A stretch of 64,000 nt of DNA from Ruegeria_C sp040830705 (lineage in GTDB: Bacteria; Pseudomonadota; Alphaproteobacteria; Rhodobacterales; Rhodobacteraceae). Of the stretch, positions 1 through 8,714 are shown one piece after another. Under the pieces are notes generated by a model. The model was not told where the DNA came from. It made no database searches and saw only the letters and a program-made list of their open reading frames with translations. Made by a program: the position numbers and the translations under genes. Each line of letters opens with the position of its first letter. The first letter of the stretch is position 1. The stretch spans positions 1-64,000 of the forward strand of contig JBFOME010000006.1 of the NCBI GenBank assembly GCA_040830705.1, in the 5' to 3' direction.

Positions 1-1
1 C

Positions 2-922
2 ACGGACAACACCGTGGACACCAGCGACAACATCCTGCTGTCCTGGGATCCCAACCACCCCAACTACGTCGGCGACCACTTCGTGAACGTGGTCAATGGC
101 GGCGACGTCGGAGCCGCAGGATGGCAATTGAAATCCGATAGCGCTTGGGTCGGCCAAGGGGCAGATGTAACACAACCCGGCGGAGCAGGGTCGCAACCTG
201 GTGGCGGCGGATCGCAACCCGGCGGTAACGTATCGCATCGTGGCGGTTCTGGTGACGATGCCATTTCGGGTGACAACGCAGATAACGTCATGGAAGGCCG
301 TTTCGGAAATGACAGTCTGGACGGTGGTGCCGGCGCGGATACCGTGCTCGGGCATGCCGGGGATGACCGGCTTACCGGCGGCGCCGGAAGAGATTTGCTC
401 AATGGTGGCGACGGATCAGATCGCCTCTATGGCGGGGACGACAATGATGTCGTGATCGGTGGCACCGGCGCTGACATCCTGTTTGGCGAGACCGGCAATG
501 ACGACATGATGGGTGGCGATGCCGTTGACAGGCTTTACGGTCAGGGCGGGCGCGACACCCTGAAGGGCGGCGACGGCAACGATATCCTGCATGGCGGCTA
601 CGGGGTCGACTTCCTTTACGGCCAAGCGGGTGCTGACGTGTTCCGCTTTGCAAAAGCAACGGACAGCTCGAATGCGACCGGGCTCGACCGTATCATGGAT
701 TTCGTAAGCGGTGTTGATAGCATCAATCTGCGTGGCCTTGCACCCAGCGAATTGACCCTCGCGATCGACGGTAAGTTCATCGAAGGCCAAGCGCGGGCCA
801 TCACGCGACTGAGTGGCGAAAATACCGTCATCGAAGCTGATATCGATGGCGACCGGGTCGCGGACTTCAAGGTGTTTGTGATGGGCGTCAACTCGGTCGA
901 CGAGGGCGACTTCATCCTGTAA
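2..922 (+). CDS. RTX calcium-binding protein, 3' part of a secreted protein
   Basis: The reading frame is open to the left edge of the window, so only the C-terminal ~306 residues are present. After a short spacer rich in QPGG repeats come about eight to nine glycine/aspartate nonapeptides of the GGxGxD type (for example GGAGADTVLG and GGDGNDILHG). Such repeats bind Ca2+ as a parallel beta-roll. The last ~90 residues (DVFRFAKATDSS onward) resemble the serralysin-like C-terminal domain, with a hydrophobic end FIL. This is typical of proteins exported by a type I secretion system. The N-terminal effector or enzymatic domain lies outside the window, so the activity is unknown. No type I exporter genes are visible nearby. 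Confidence 0.85.
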   Translation, partial: TDNTVDTSDNILLSWDPNHPNYVGDHFVNVVNGGDVGAAGWQLKSDSAWVGQGADVTQPGGAGSQPGGGGSQPGGNVSHRGGSGDDAISGDNADNVMEGRFGNDSLDGGAGADTVLGHAGDDRLTGGAGRDLLNGGDGSDRLYGGDDNDVVIGGTGADILFGETGNDDMMGGDAVDRLYGQGGRDTLKGGDGNDILHGGYGVDFLYGQAGADVFRFAKATDSSNATGLDRIMDFVSGVDSINLRGLAPSELTLAIDGKFIEGQARAITRLSGENTVIEADIDGDRVADFKVFVMGVNSVDEGDFIL

Positions 923-992
923 CCTGCTGATACCAGCCGCCGGGCTTGAGATAACAGGCCCGGCGGCCACTTGGTTTCTAGTTGGTGAAGTG

Positions 993-2219
993 ATGACGCT
1001 GCATGTGACAAGAGAGGCCGTAAGGCATTTCGACCTCTCCAATGCACCCGCTGCTTTCCTGGAAGACCCATTCGCGTATTACGACGCCTTGTTGGCCGAT
1101 GCTCCGGTTTTGCGACAGCCTGACGGATCGGTCCTTCTCAGTCGTCATGCGGAACTCGACCGTATCTATCGCGACACCACGCTGTATTCCTCGGACAAGA
1201 AGGCGGCATTTGGCCCGAAATTCGGGGACGCCTCGCCGCTTTTTGAACATCACACGACCTCGCTGGTGTTCTCCGATCCGCCACTACACACGCGGGTCCG
1301 GCGGATCATGACTTCGGCGCTCACCCCGCGCGCCATTTCCAAGATGGAACCGGGGCTGGTCGATACGGTCGATCACCTGCTTGATGCTCTTGCGGCGCGG
1401 GGGCAGGTCGACCTGATTGAGGATTTTGCCGCCACGATCCCGATTCAAATCATCGGTAACCTGTTGGACGTGCCACTGGCAGAACGCGCGCCCCTGCGAG
1501 ACTGGTCGCTGGCCATTCTCGGGGCGTTGGAGCCCAGCTTGACCGAGGATCAACTGGCGCGGGGTAATCGGGCGGTTACGGCGTTCAAAGCCTATCTGTC
1601 CGATCTGGTGGCGCGGCGCAGGGCGCAGCCGGGCGATCCGGAAACGGATGTACTGACCCGGCTGATCCGGGGCGAGGGGGTGGATGGACAGCTCTCCGAA
1701 ACCGAACTTTTGCAGAATTGCATCTTCATCCTGAATGCAGGCCATGAAACCACCACCAACCTGATCGGCAACGGGCTGGCGCTGTTGCACGATTATCCGG
1801 ATCAGCGCGACCGGTTGCTGGATGATCCGGAACTGCTGCCCCTGGCGGTGGAAGAAGTGCTGCGCTTTCGCTCCCCCAACCAGTTCGGCAATCGCGAGAC
1901 AACTAAGTCTGTCGAGATTGAGGGGCTGGCCATTGCGGCGGGCACCAACCTGCATCTTTGCATTGGTGCAGCCAACCGCGATCCAGCGGTTTTCGAGAAT
2001 CCGAAGCGGTTCGATATTGCGCGCAAACCAAACCGGCATCTGGCCTTTGCAGGCGGGCCTCATGTTTGCGTGGGCCTGACTTTGGCCCGTCTGGAAGGTC
2101 GGGTGGCGCTTGGGCGTCTGTTGCGGCGGTTTCCAAACTATCGCCTGCTGCCAGGCAGGAAACAGGGCGGCCGCATCCGATTTCGCGGTTATGCCTCGCT
2201 GCCTGCCGTCACGGGCTGA
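993..2219 (+). CDS. Cytochrome P450
   Basis: A soluble bacterial P450 of 408 residues, a normal length for the class. The I-helix oxygen-activation motif AGHETT is near residue 250, the ExxR pair (EVLR) near 289-292, and the heme loop FAGGPHVCVG has the thiolate cysteine near residue 359. There is no membrane anchor, so the enzyme should be cytoplasmic and depend on separate ferredoxin and reductase partners, which are not adjacent. The substrate cannot be told from sequence. A GTG at 990 directly precedes the ATG at 993; I chose the ATG because GTGAAG lies a few bases upstream. The 3' end overlaps the convergent kinase gene by 11 bases. Confidence 0.93.
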   Translation: MTLHVTREAVRHFDLSNAPAAFLEDPFAYYDALLADAPVLRQPDGSVLLSRHAELDRIYRDTTLYSSDKKAAFGPKFGDASPLFEHHTTSLVFSDPPLHTRVRRIMTSALTPRAISKMEPGLVDTVDHLLDALAARGQVDLIEDFAATIPIQIIGNLLDVPLAERAPLRDWSLAILGALEPSLTEDQLARGNRAVTAFKAYLSDLVARRRAQPGDPETDVLTRLIRGEGVDGQLSETELLQNCIFILNAGHETTTNLIGNGLALLHDYPDQRDRLLDDPELLPLAVEEVLRFRSPNQFGNRETTKSVEIEGLAIAAGTNLHLCIGAANRDPAVFENPKRFDIARKPNRHLAFAGGPHVCVGLTLARLEGRVALGRLLRRFPNYRLLPGRKQGGRIRFRGYASLPAVTG

Positions 2220-3600
2220 CTGGAAGAGGGTCAGCGGCCCGTGCAAAGCTCAATTCCGCGACGAGGCCGGGGTGTGCATTGCTCAACTTCAGCGCGCCTT
2301 CATGCAAACGGGCAATCGCTGCCACCAGTGCCAGGCCGAGCCCTGCGTTTTTCTCGGTCCGGCTGGGGTCCAGCGTGACAAACGGCTGGGCAAGCTTGTC
2401 CAGATCCTCCTCAGGCACACCGGGACCACCATCCTTGACCGACAGCAGAACGTGATCGTCGCCCTCGGCCACGGTGATATCTATCTGCGCACCTTCCGGC
2501 GTATAGCGCAAAGCGTTTTCCAACAGGTTCGACAAAGCCTGCGCGATCAATGTCCGGTGTCCGAGGACCTGAGTGGCGGTGCCAGCCTCTTGAATCGTGA
2601 TGCCTTTATCCGATGCGACCGGTTCATAGAACTCCATTACGTCGTGCACGAGTTGAGTCAGATCCAGCGGTTCAAACTCTTCGCGGCCAATCCCGGCTTC
2701 GGCACGAGAAATCTCGGTCAGTTGCGAAAACACCCGCAGCAGGTGGTCGACCTCGCCCATGGCGCGGGCCGCGTCGATCTCACGCTCGACGGATGTGCGG
2801 TCAGATGATGTCAGCAGCTCGACCCTTTGGCGCAATCGAGACAAGGGGGAGCGCAAGTCATGGGCGATGGAATTGGTGGTCATGCGCAGATTGCCGATCA
2901 GATTCTCGATCCGGTCCAGCATGTCATTGAGGGTCGAGGCCATACGCTCGAACTCGTCATCGGACCCGCGCAGCGGTATCCGCCGGGACAGGTCGCCGGA
3001 CATGATCTCATCGGCGGTGCGGGTGATGTCGGCGAGGCGCGAAAAGACAAGCCGCGTCAACAGCCAGCCCGTCAGCAGGCTGAGCGCGACCGAGGCCAGC
3101 AATGCCAGCCCCACGGATTGCAGGAGCACTTGGCGAAAGTTTCGGGCCTCTGTCGTGTAGCGACCGACCAGCAGCCTTTCGCCATGGCTCAACTGGATTG
3201 ATGCGGCGGCAATCGGCTGGATTTGTGTGGTGTCGGGGCGTTGCAGTGACAGTTCCACCCAACCGCTGCCGGGCACGACTTGTTTGGGCCAGCTGCTGAT
3301 GTTGCCGGCGAGGACCCGACCATTAGCGCTGGTCAGCAGGTAGATTGCATCCCGCTCTGCGGCATTCACGGTGCGGCGGTTGATCGCTGTGATCAGGCCA
3401 ATCATGCCCAATCGCTCGTATTCATCCGCCAGACCGGCCAGTTCAGCGGTCACAACACTACGGGTTTCGCCCGAGATGGTGCGGTTGGCGTTGACATAAA
3501 CAAGCGCCAGCACCGCCGCCGTAAGGATGGTGCTGAGCGCGATACTGGCCAGGGCCAACCTGGTGCGCGCATTGCGGAAGACCGATAGCGATTCAGCCAT
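2209..3600 (-). CDS. Sensor histidine kinase
   Basis: A 463-residue membrane sensor kinase. There is a transmembrane helix at about residues 15-36, a periplasmic segment to about 158, a second helix at about 160-182 and then a HAMP linker. The H-box (SIAHDLRSPLSRLR) has the phospho-accepting His near residue 247. The N-box (NLLENALRYTPEG) and G-boxes (KDGGPGVPEEDL, GLGLALV) form the ATPase domain. It should autophosphorylate and pass phosphate to the response regulator encoded just upstream, whose stop overlaps this start by 8 bases, so the pair is translationally coupled. The signal sensed is unknown. The degP gene upstream suggests an envelope role, which is inference. Confidence 0.93.
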   Translation of the reverse strand: MAESLSVFRNARTRLALASIALSTILTAAVLALVYVNANRTISGETRSVVTAELAGLADEYERLGMIGLITAINRRTVNAAERDAIYLLTSANGRVLAGNISSWPKQVVPGSGWVELSLQRPDTTQIQPIAAASIQLSHGERLLVGRYTTEARNFRQVLLQSVGLALLASVALSLLTGWLLTRLVFSRLADITRTADEIMSGDLSRRIPLRGSDDEFERMASTLNDMLDRIENLIGNLRMTTNSIAHDLRSPLSRLRQRVELLTSSDRTSVEREIDAARAMGEVDHLLRVFSQLTEISRAEAGIGREEFEPLDLTQLVHDVMEFYEPVASDKGITIQEAGTATQVLGHRTLIAQALSNLLENALRYTPEGAQIDITVAEGDDHVLLSVKDGGPGVPEEDLDKLAQPFVTLDPSRTEKNAGLGLALVAAIARLHEGALKLSNAHPGLVAELSFARAADPLPVSP

Positions 3601-4273
3601 CGCGCATGATATAGCCCGCGCCGCGCACCGTTTCGATCAGCGCAACCTCGGCATCTTCGTCGATCTGGCGGCGCAGTTTCGAGATATGCACGTCCACGAT
3701 GTTGGTGTTGGGGTCGAAATGATAGTCCCAGACGCCTTCCAGCAGCATCGTGCGAGAGATCACACGGTTCTGTCGGCGCAGGAAAAACTCCAGGATCTGG
3801 AATTCGCGCGGGGTCAGCGTGATATCGCGCCCATCGCGGGTCACCTTGCGCTTGAGCAGGTCCATCTCAAGGTCGCGGCAGGTCAGCGTCGCGGTCTCTT
3901 CGGTTTCCTGCGGGCGGCGCAGCAGTGCCTCGATCCTTGCGTGAAGCTCCTGAAACGAGAAGGGCTTCACCAGATAATCATCTGCCCCGGCGCGCAGGCC
4001 CTTGACCCGCTCGTCAACGGCGCTCATGGCGGTCAGCATCAACACGGGGGTCTGTAGCCCGGCGGCGCGGATGGACTTGGTCAGCGACAGCCCGTCAAGG
4101 CCAGGCATCATCCGGTCCACGATCACCACGTCAAATCCACCATCGGTCGCGTGGTAAAGGCCCTCGCGCCCATCTTCGGCGGTCTCGACGGCAAACCCTT
4201 CTTCAGCGAAGCCTTTGGCAACGAAATCACGGGTTTCCGCATCATCTTCAACAATCAGTACGCGTCTGCTCAT
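3593..4273 (-). CDS. OmpR/PhoB-family response regulator
   Basis: A 226-residue two-domain regulator. The receiver domain (about 1-118) shows the acidic pocket EDD at 9-11, the phospho-acceptor Asp53 in VDRMMPG and the conserved Lys in LVKPFSF near 103. The C-terminal winged helix (about 128-224) contains LTPREFQILEFFLRR and ends with ETVRGAGYIMRDG, the usual OmpR-family wing. It is the partner of the overlapping kinase gene and should act as a DNA-binding transcription factor. It lies 172 bases downstream of degP on the same strand. The target genes cannot be read from the sequence. Confidence 0.94.
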   Translation of the reverse strand: MSRRVLIVEDDAETRDFVAKGFAEEGFAVETAEDGREGLYHATDGGFDVVIVDRMMPGLDGLSLTKSIRAAGLQTPVLMLTAMSAVDERVKGLRAGADDYLVKPFSFQELHARIEALLRRPQETEETATLTCRDLEMDLLKRKVTRDGRDITLTPREFQILEFFLRRQNRVISRTMLLEGVWDYHFDPNTNIVDVHISKLRRQIDEDAEVALIETVRGAGYIMRDG

Positions 4274-4328
4274 GGTCTCAATCCTACTCTAGTAAAAGGT
4301 ATATGCCGGGTTTCTTCGGATTGCACGC

Positions 4329-4354
4329 GCCGGGCGCATCTTGTTGCGCCCGGC
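4329..4354 (-). terminator. GC hairpin downstream of degP
   Basis: A perfect 9-bp stem (GCCGGGCGC at 4329-4337 and GCGCCCGGC at 4346-4354) with an 8-base loop lies between the degP stop and the response regulator start. There is no good T-run after it on the minus strand. It could attenuate read-through from degP into the two-component genes or stabilise the degP mRNA 3' end rather than stop transcription fully. Confidence 0.4.
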
Positions 4355-4445
4355 AGGCCCGACGGGTCGGGGACAGAGCAGACCCGCCGGAGTCAACGCG
4401 CTCCCACCCCCCCAGGCTGCGCGCTGTTGGTTGGGTACGGTTCGC

Positions 4446-5891
4446 TTACGCGATCCGCACCGGAACAAAGATCTGGCTGCCCGAGCGGTTGATCAGCAGC
4501 AGCGCAGGATCGGTTTTTTCCGATTCAAGCGCGCTGATCAGCGCCTCAGGCGTCTCGATCTCTTGTGCGCCCAGACGGACGATCACGTCGCCGGTACGCA
4601 GCCCTGCTTCTGCCGCGGGGCTGTTGGGGGCGAGCGACTTGATGACAACACCGTTCACGTCCTCACCGACGCCGATCTCGGCCCGTGCGGCCTGATCCAG
4701 CGGTGCGACAGTGACGCCCAGTTTCGGGTCGTCCGCCTTGTCGCTGACGACATCACCTGCGCTGGCACTGTCCTGATGCGCACCCAGCGTGACGGTCATG
4801 TTCTGCTCCTTACCGTCGCGGATCAGGGTGATCTCGCTGGCTTTGCCACTCTGGGTGCCGCCCACGAGGCGGGGCAAGTCGGAGCTGTCTTCGACTTCGG
4901 CGCCGTTGAAGCTGATGATGATGTCGCCGGTTTTCAGGATGCCCTCTGACGGGCTGCCCTTGACCACATCCGACACCAAAGCGCCCTGCGCGTTCTCAAG
5001 CCCCATCGCGGCGGCGATTTCAGGGTTCACGTTCTGGATCGAAACGCCGAGCCAGCCGCGGTCCACCTGACCGTCATCGATCAGATCGGCAACGATATCC
5101 TCGACGATGTTCGAGGTCACGGCGAAGCCCAGGCCAACTGAACCGCCGGTGGGCGAATAGATGGCCGAGTTCACGCCGACCACTTCGCCGTCCATGTTGA
5201 ACAGCGGGCCACCGGAGTTGCCCTTGTTGATCGCAGCATCCGTTTGCAGGAACTCTGCGTAAGGTCCGGCAGAGATATTGCGACCCTTGGCCGAGATGAT
5301 GCCGGTGGTCACGGTCGAGTGCAGCCCGAACGGATTGCCCACGGCCACCACGTCTTCGCCGACGCGGATGACTTCGCTGTCACCGAATGTCACCGCCTGC
5401 AGCGGCTCATCCGCAGCGATTTTGAGCACGGCCAGATCGGTCAGCGGGTCGGTGCCCACGACTTCGGCTTCATATTCACGGTCGTCGCTGAGACGGACGG
5501 TGATGCTATCGGCACCGTCCACCACGTGGTGGTTGGTGACGATCAACCCGTCCTCTTCAAGAACGAAGCCCGAGCCGAGGCCGCTGCGCGGGCCGGGGGC
5601 GGGCATGGGTGAGCCGCCAAATGACCCTTCGGGCAGGCCGAAACGCTTGAAGAACTCGTCAAAGCGGGGATCGGTCGCGCCGGGATTGGGCGCGTTGGCG
5701 GGCTGGGGTTGTGCCTTCTGCTTGGCCAGAATGGTCACAACCGAGGGCGAGACCTCGTCGACCAGGTCGGCCAGGGCGGCATCGGCCGCGGCAGGCAGCG
5801 CCGCGCTCGTCAGCAGCAGCGCGCTCAGTGCTGAGGCACCGGCCCATTTGGAAAGGTTGGAAGGAAAGCCGGAATGGCTGCGATCGCTCAT
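4446..5891 (-). CDS. degP: Do-family periplasmic serine protease (DegP/HtrA-like)
   Basis: A 481-residue trypsin-like protease and chaperone of the periplasm. An N-terminal export signal (hydrophobic stretch ~17-37 ending AAADA) is followed by the protease domain with the catalytic triad His122 (TNHHVV), Asp152 (LTDLAV) and Ser226 (GNSGGPLFN). Two PDZ domains follow, beginning roughly at residues 285 and 390, which is the DegP/DegQ layout rather than the single-PDZ DegS layout. It should degrade or refold misfolded envelope proteins. A two-component pair follows on the same strand. DegP, DegQ and MucD cannot be told apart from sequence, so the symbol is by family. Confidence 0.92.
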   Translation of the reverse strand: MSDRSHSGFPSNLSKWAGASALSALLLTSAALPAAADAALADLVDEVSPSVVTILAKQKAQPQPANAPNPGATDPRFDEFFKRFGLPEGSFGGSPMPAPGPRSGLGSGFVLEEDGLIVTNHHVVDGADSITVRLSDDREYEAEVVGTDPLTDLAVLKIAADEPLQAVTFGDSEVIRVGEDVVAVGNPFGLHSTVTTGIISAKGRNISAGPYAEFLQTDAAINKGNSGGPLFNMDGEVVGVNSAIYSPTGGSVGLGFAVTSNIVEDIVADLIDDGQVDRGWLGVSIQNVNPEIAAAMGLENAQGALVSDVVKGSPSEGILKTGDIIISFNGAEVEDSSDLPRLVGGTQSGKASEITLIRDGKEQNMTVTLGAHQDSASAGDVVSDKADDPKLGVTVAPLDQAARAEIGVGEDVNGVVIKSLAPNSPAAEAGLRTGDVIVRLGAQEIETPEALISALESEKTDPALLLINRSGSQIFVPVRIA

Positions 5892-6247
5892 GGTTGTCTC
5901 CTGTAATGGCTCCGGTTCAATCCGGGTCCGATCACGAAATAGGCAGGGCTACTTTCGGGAACCTTTCGCAAAGATGAAGATCCCTTAATCTGCCTTAAGG
6001 TTTGCAATGGCTATCGCCGTCCGGGTCGCACCATTGGAAGTGTCTGGCTACTCGGCAGGTCGCGAGCTGTAATCCCCGAGTTGAATTCCGCGGCTCTAAT
6101 TCGCGGGACTGGCCTGGGGGCTCTATAGCGTCAACGGATGGGGTGAACCGCCGAATCGTGGCCTTCTCAGACCTTAATTGTTCTCGAATAGACAAAAATA
6201 CACTGCATTATCAGGTCATTGGTTCCACAGCTCTGGTGCATTGGGGC

Positions 6248-6279
6248 AAAAAAAAGGCAGCCGCTTGCCGGTTGCTGTC
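6248..6279 (-). terminator. Candidate intrinsic terminator, minus strand
   Basis: Read on the minus strand, an imperfect GC-rich hairpin (CAGC pairing with GCTG around a CCGGCAAGCGG core, 6256-6279) is followed directly by a run of eight T (6248-6255). This is the form of a Rho-independent terminator, but no coding gene on the minus strand leads into it. A short untranslated transcript starting to the right, possibly from the AT-rich area near 6400-6510, is one explanation. Confidence 0.35.
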
Positions 6280-6390
6280 TGGTTGAGTCACAGGTGGGGT
6301 TGTTCTCGTTATAGCGACAAACGGCGGCCAGACCCGCAATGCGGCGCTGCCTATGGCGGCCTTGCGAAACAGGCATGACGTGCGGGTTGT

Positions 6391-6428
6391 ACCCTGTGAT
6401 TGTAGGAAACAGTATACAATCATAGGGT
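6391..6428. repeat. 14-bp inverted repeat with 10-base loop
   Basis: ACCCTGTGATTGTA (6391-6404) and TACAATCATAGGGT (6415-6428) are complementary at 13 of 14 positions, the exception being a G-T pair that would be a wobble in plus-strand RNA. The right arm starts next to GTATACAAT, which looks like part of a GntR/FCD-type operator. It could be an operator or a stable RNA hairpin. No gene start is close by on either strand. Confidence 0.6.
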
Positions 6429-7473
6429 GAGCGGCCTCTGACCACATGCCAGATTAAACTTTGTGCAAACGGCCGAAGAAAAAAATTTATGTGACATTTT
6501 CCCTTTTTCGCGCTCGTGCACTTCGCTATCCATGAGACAGCCCGACTGGGGGGCGGTTTGAGTTGGTCACGGGGGCGACCGCACATAGAAGCATCGAAAG
6601 ATGCAAGAGGGGGGCGCGACGTCGCAAGCGGTATTTTTCGCCGTGTGACGAGTGCTTAACCGGTATGCCGACAGGTGTGCCGGATGTTGATTGGTATCGT
6701 TGCGTACCCCCTTTTGCTCGCTTTCGTCGTAGCGTGCGGCGTTTTGATCGAGTTCGGGCTGTCTCGCGGATGGGCGAGGTCTCTGTGTTTTGGAGGCCAG
6801 CATGACCCATTGCGGAGACGAATATGACACGCAGTCGCAACATCTCAGGTACGGACCGGATCGCGGGTAAGCCGCGTTCCCGCTTCGGCATGGGTGTGCC
6901 TGCGGGTCTTGGGGGTAAGATTTCGCCGCAAACGAATAGGCTTAACCGGATTCGGGGCAACCCGGATGGGGAGGCCGGGGTGTCGCACCGTGCTGGGGGT
7001 TTTTGCACGGAACTTGGCACCTCGACCGCCTTTTCTATGAGGAAAGGCAAAGAGCATATAGTTTGCGGGGGTATGGAATCTGAGCATAGGGGAATGCAGC
7101 ACGGCGTCGTTGCTTGCGATGACGTCGAAGATGAAGGCCGTGCTAGGAGTGACAGCAAAAGCATCTGTGTGAGTGGTGTGGGGACCGTAACGAGTGTCAT
7201 CGGAGAGGGGGACGGCCTGAGGGCTGTCACTGGTGACTATGGTGTTCGAGCTGGGGGCGCAATTGGCACAATCTTCATCAGGAGCCGGGCCGGAGGGGAC
7301 GTTGGCGGGCGGCATACTCGTCCAACTCTATTCTCTGGCCCGGCACCGTTTTTTTGGCGGTCTGGCGACGTTGCCGGGCGGTCGGATGCTGTTGAGGCTT
7401 CAGAGTATCGCCGGAGGTTGGCGGCAATTTGTGCCTAGGGTGACGACTGTCGTGGTCTGGCCTCCGGGTATGG

Positions 7474-8085
7474 TTGAATTTTGAAAGTGAGTATCGCGTG
7501 TCTTGTTTTACGCCCGGAACCCTGATTGCGACGCCGAAGGGCGAGCGAAAGGTCGAAGAGTTGCGCGTCGGCGATCGCGTTGTGACGCGCGACAATGGTA
7601 TCCGGGCATTGTGTCAGGTCGACCGGCGCCGGGTCTGGGCGCATCAGATGGCCCGGGCCGACCATCTGCAACCCATTCTGATCCGCGCAGGCGCGCTGGA
7701 CTTCGAACTGCCTGAGCGCGACATGTTGGTCAGTCCCAATCATCGGGTTCTGGTCGCCAGCGACCAGACAGCGCTTTACTTCGAAGAACGCGAGGCTCTG
7801 GCGGCAGCCAAACATCTGACGGGCCTGTTTGGTGTGTCGCGGGCGGCGGTTCCTGAGATCAGCTATATCCACATTGCTTTCGATACCCATGAGGTGGTGC
7901 TGTCGGACGGGGCTTGGAGCGAGTGCTTTCAGCCTGCCGATCCGTCGCGGAGCGGGGTCGGAGGTGGCAATGCGCAGCGCAACGAGCTCTATGAGCTGTT
8001 CCCGGCGCTCAAGGCGCGCGACTGCACAGCCCCGGCCAGGACGTCCGGCGCCGGCAGTGGGGCAGAACTGCGCATCATGGGTTGA
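7474..8085 (+). CDS. Hint-domain protein, possibly 5'-truncated
   Basis: The 203 residues are nearly all one Hint (hedgehog/intein-type) domain. It starts at CFTPGTLIATPKG, where the Cys is the usual nucleophile position, and continues through VEELRVGDRVVTRDNG, ADHLQPILIRAGAL, MLVSPNHRVLVA and YIHIAFDTHEVVLSDG. In roseobacters this domain normally sits at the C-terminus of longer, often RTX-like, secreted proteins. Here only ~11 residues precede it and the best starts are TTG (7474) or GTG (7498) with weak ribosome binding sites, while the residues before the Cys look like the end of an upstream domain. It may be a remnant. The cleavage substrate is unknown. Its stop is 4 bases from the convergent gene. 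Confidence 0.75.
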   Translation: MNFESEYRVSCFTPGTLIATPKGERKVEELRVGDRVVTRDNGIRALCQVDRRRVWAHQMARADHLQPILIRAGALDFELPERDMLVSPNHRVLVASDQTALYFEEREALAAAKHLTGLFGVSRAAVPEISYIHIAFDTHEVVLSDGAWSECFQPADPSRSGVGGGNAQRNELYELFPALKARDCTAPARTSGAGSGAELRIMG

Positions 8086-8089
8086 GCGG

Positions 8090-8683
8090 TTAGTGTCGGG
8101 CCAGCCAGTCGGCCCAATCCTGTTCGGTATCCAGATCCTGGCGGGCGTTTGAGCCAGGCAAACGGATGCAGACGGTCCGATCCGCATGCGAACGGGCGAC
8201 ACCCTGAGCGCCGGCATCCCCGGTCAGGGCCAGCAATTCGGGAAAGAGCGAACGGGCGAAAACCACCGGATGGCCGGGGGCTCCGTCATCGGTCGCGCCG
8301 CGCCAAATCAAGTTCTTCGATTTAGTATCAACGGCTTGCAGAATGACTTTCAAGTCCTCTTCAGTCAGGTCGGGCAGATCTGCCAGCAGGACCATCGCTG
8401 CGGGCACCGTTGGAGGCAAGGCCGCGACCGCACCACGTAGGCTGGCATTCATCCCCTCCGCCGCGTCGGGGATCGGGACGATATGAGCGTCAAGATCGGC
8501 GATCGCCGCATGGCGCGGATGTGGTTCCGGTGGCAGCGCAACATAAAGCGGACCGACGCTCAATGCCCGCCGGGCCGTGCGCCGTAGCAATGGTTCGCCA
8601 TCAATGCAGCGCATCAGCTTGTCTGCGCCTTCCATGCGGCGAGAGGCCCCGGCGGCCAGCAAGATGATCGGTATGGAGGTCAT
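8090..8683 (-). CDS. MobA/MocA-like nucleotidyltransferase
   Basis: A 197-residue NTP-transferase-like protein. The N-terminal nucleotide-binding signature LLAAGASRRMEGADKL is at residues ~7-22, and the metal/substrate motif LLADLPDLTEEDL is mid-protein, where the canonical form has DxP. GAPGHPVVF matches the late motif of MocA/CoxI-type molybdenum cofactor cytidylyl- or guanylyltransferases, and the length fits. It probably helps finish the Mo cofactor for a xanthine dehydrogenase or CO-dehydrogenase-type enzyme, but no such enzyme is nearby, so the specific reaction is uncertain. The open frame continues upstream; I chose the ATG at 8683 because conserved sequence begins right after it. Confidence 0.82.
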   Translation of the reverse strand: MTSIPIILLAAGASRRMEGADKLMRCIDGEPLLRRTARRALSVGPLYVALPPEPHPRHAAIADLDAHIVPIPDAAEGMNASLRGAVAALPPTVPAAMVLLADLPDLTEEDLKVILQAVDTKSKNLIWRGATDDGAPGHPVVFARSLFPELLALTGDAGAQGVARSHADRTVCIRLPGSNARQDLDTEQDWADWLARH

Positions 8684-8714
8684 GCAGTCACCATGACCCT
8701 CACCATCAGCTTTG

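Larger units (their letters stand above)
5892..7473. other. 1.58-kb stretch without a convincing gene
   Basis: Between degP and the Hint-domain gene no frame on either strand shows a recognisable domain, consistent high GC at third codon positions, or a good ribosome binding site. The longest open frames (615 bases on plus at 6824-7438; 705 bases on minus at 6526-7230) lack family similarity that I can recognise. Visible structure includes a 14-bp hairpin at 6391-6428, a poly-A/hairpin element at 6248-6279 and AT-rich patches around 6400-6510. The right half may be the decayed upstream part of the Hint gene, or a long regulatory region. This is the largest unexplained part of the window. Confidence 0.6.

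Noticed and set aside
6845..7315. Minus-strand 156-aa frame with a TAFIFDVIASND stretch resembling VCBS/cadherin DVLAND motifs
   Set aside because: The likeness is short and isolated; it lies antisense to the Hint gene direction and codon use does not look coding.
6824..7438. Open frame of 204 aa, plus strand, before the Hint gene
   Set aside because: No third-position GC bias, no ribosome binding site that stands out and no recognisable family. The start reads SGTDRIAG, slightly RTX-like, but this is too weak to call.
7474..8085. Hint domain as an intein
   Set aside because: No host protein flanks it on both sides and no C-terminal HN splice junction with an extein is seen.
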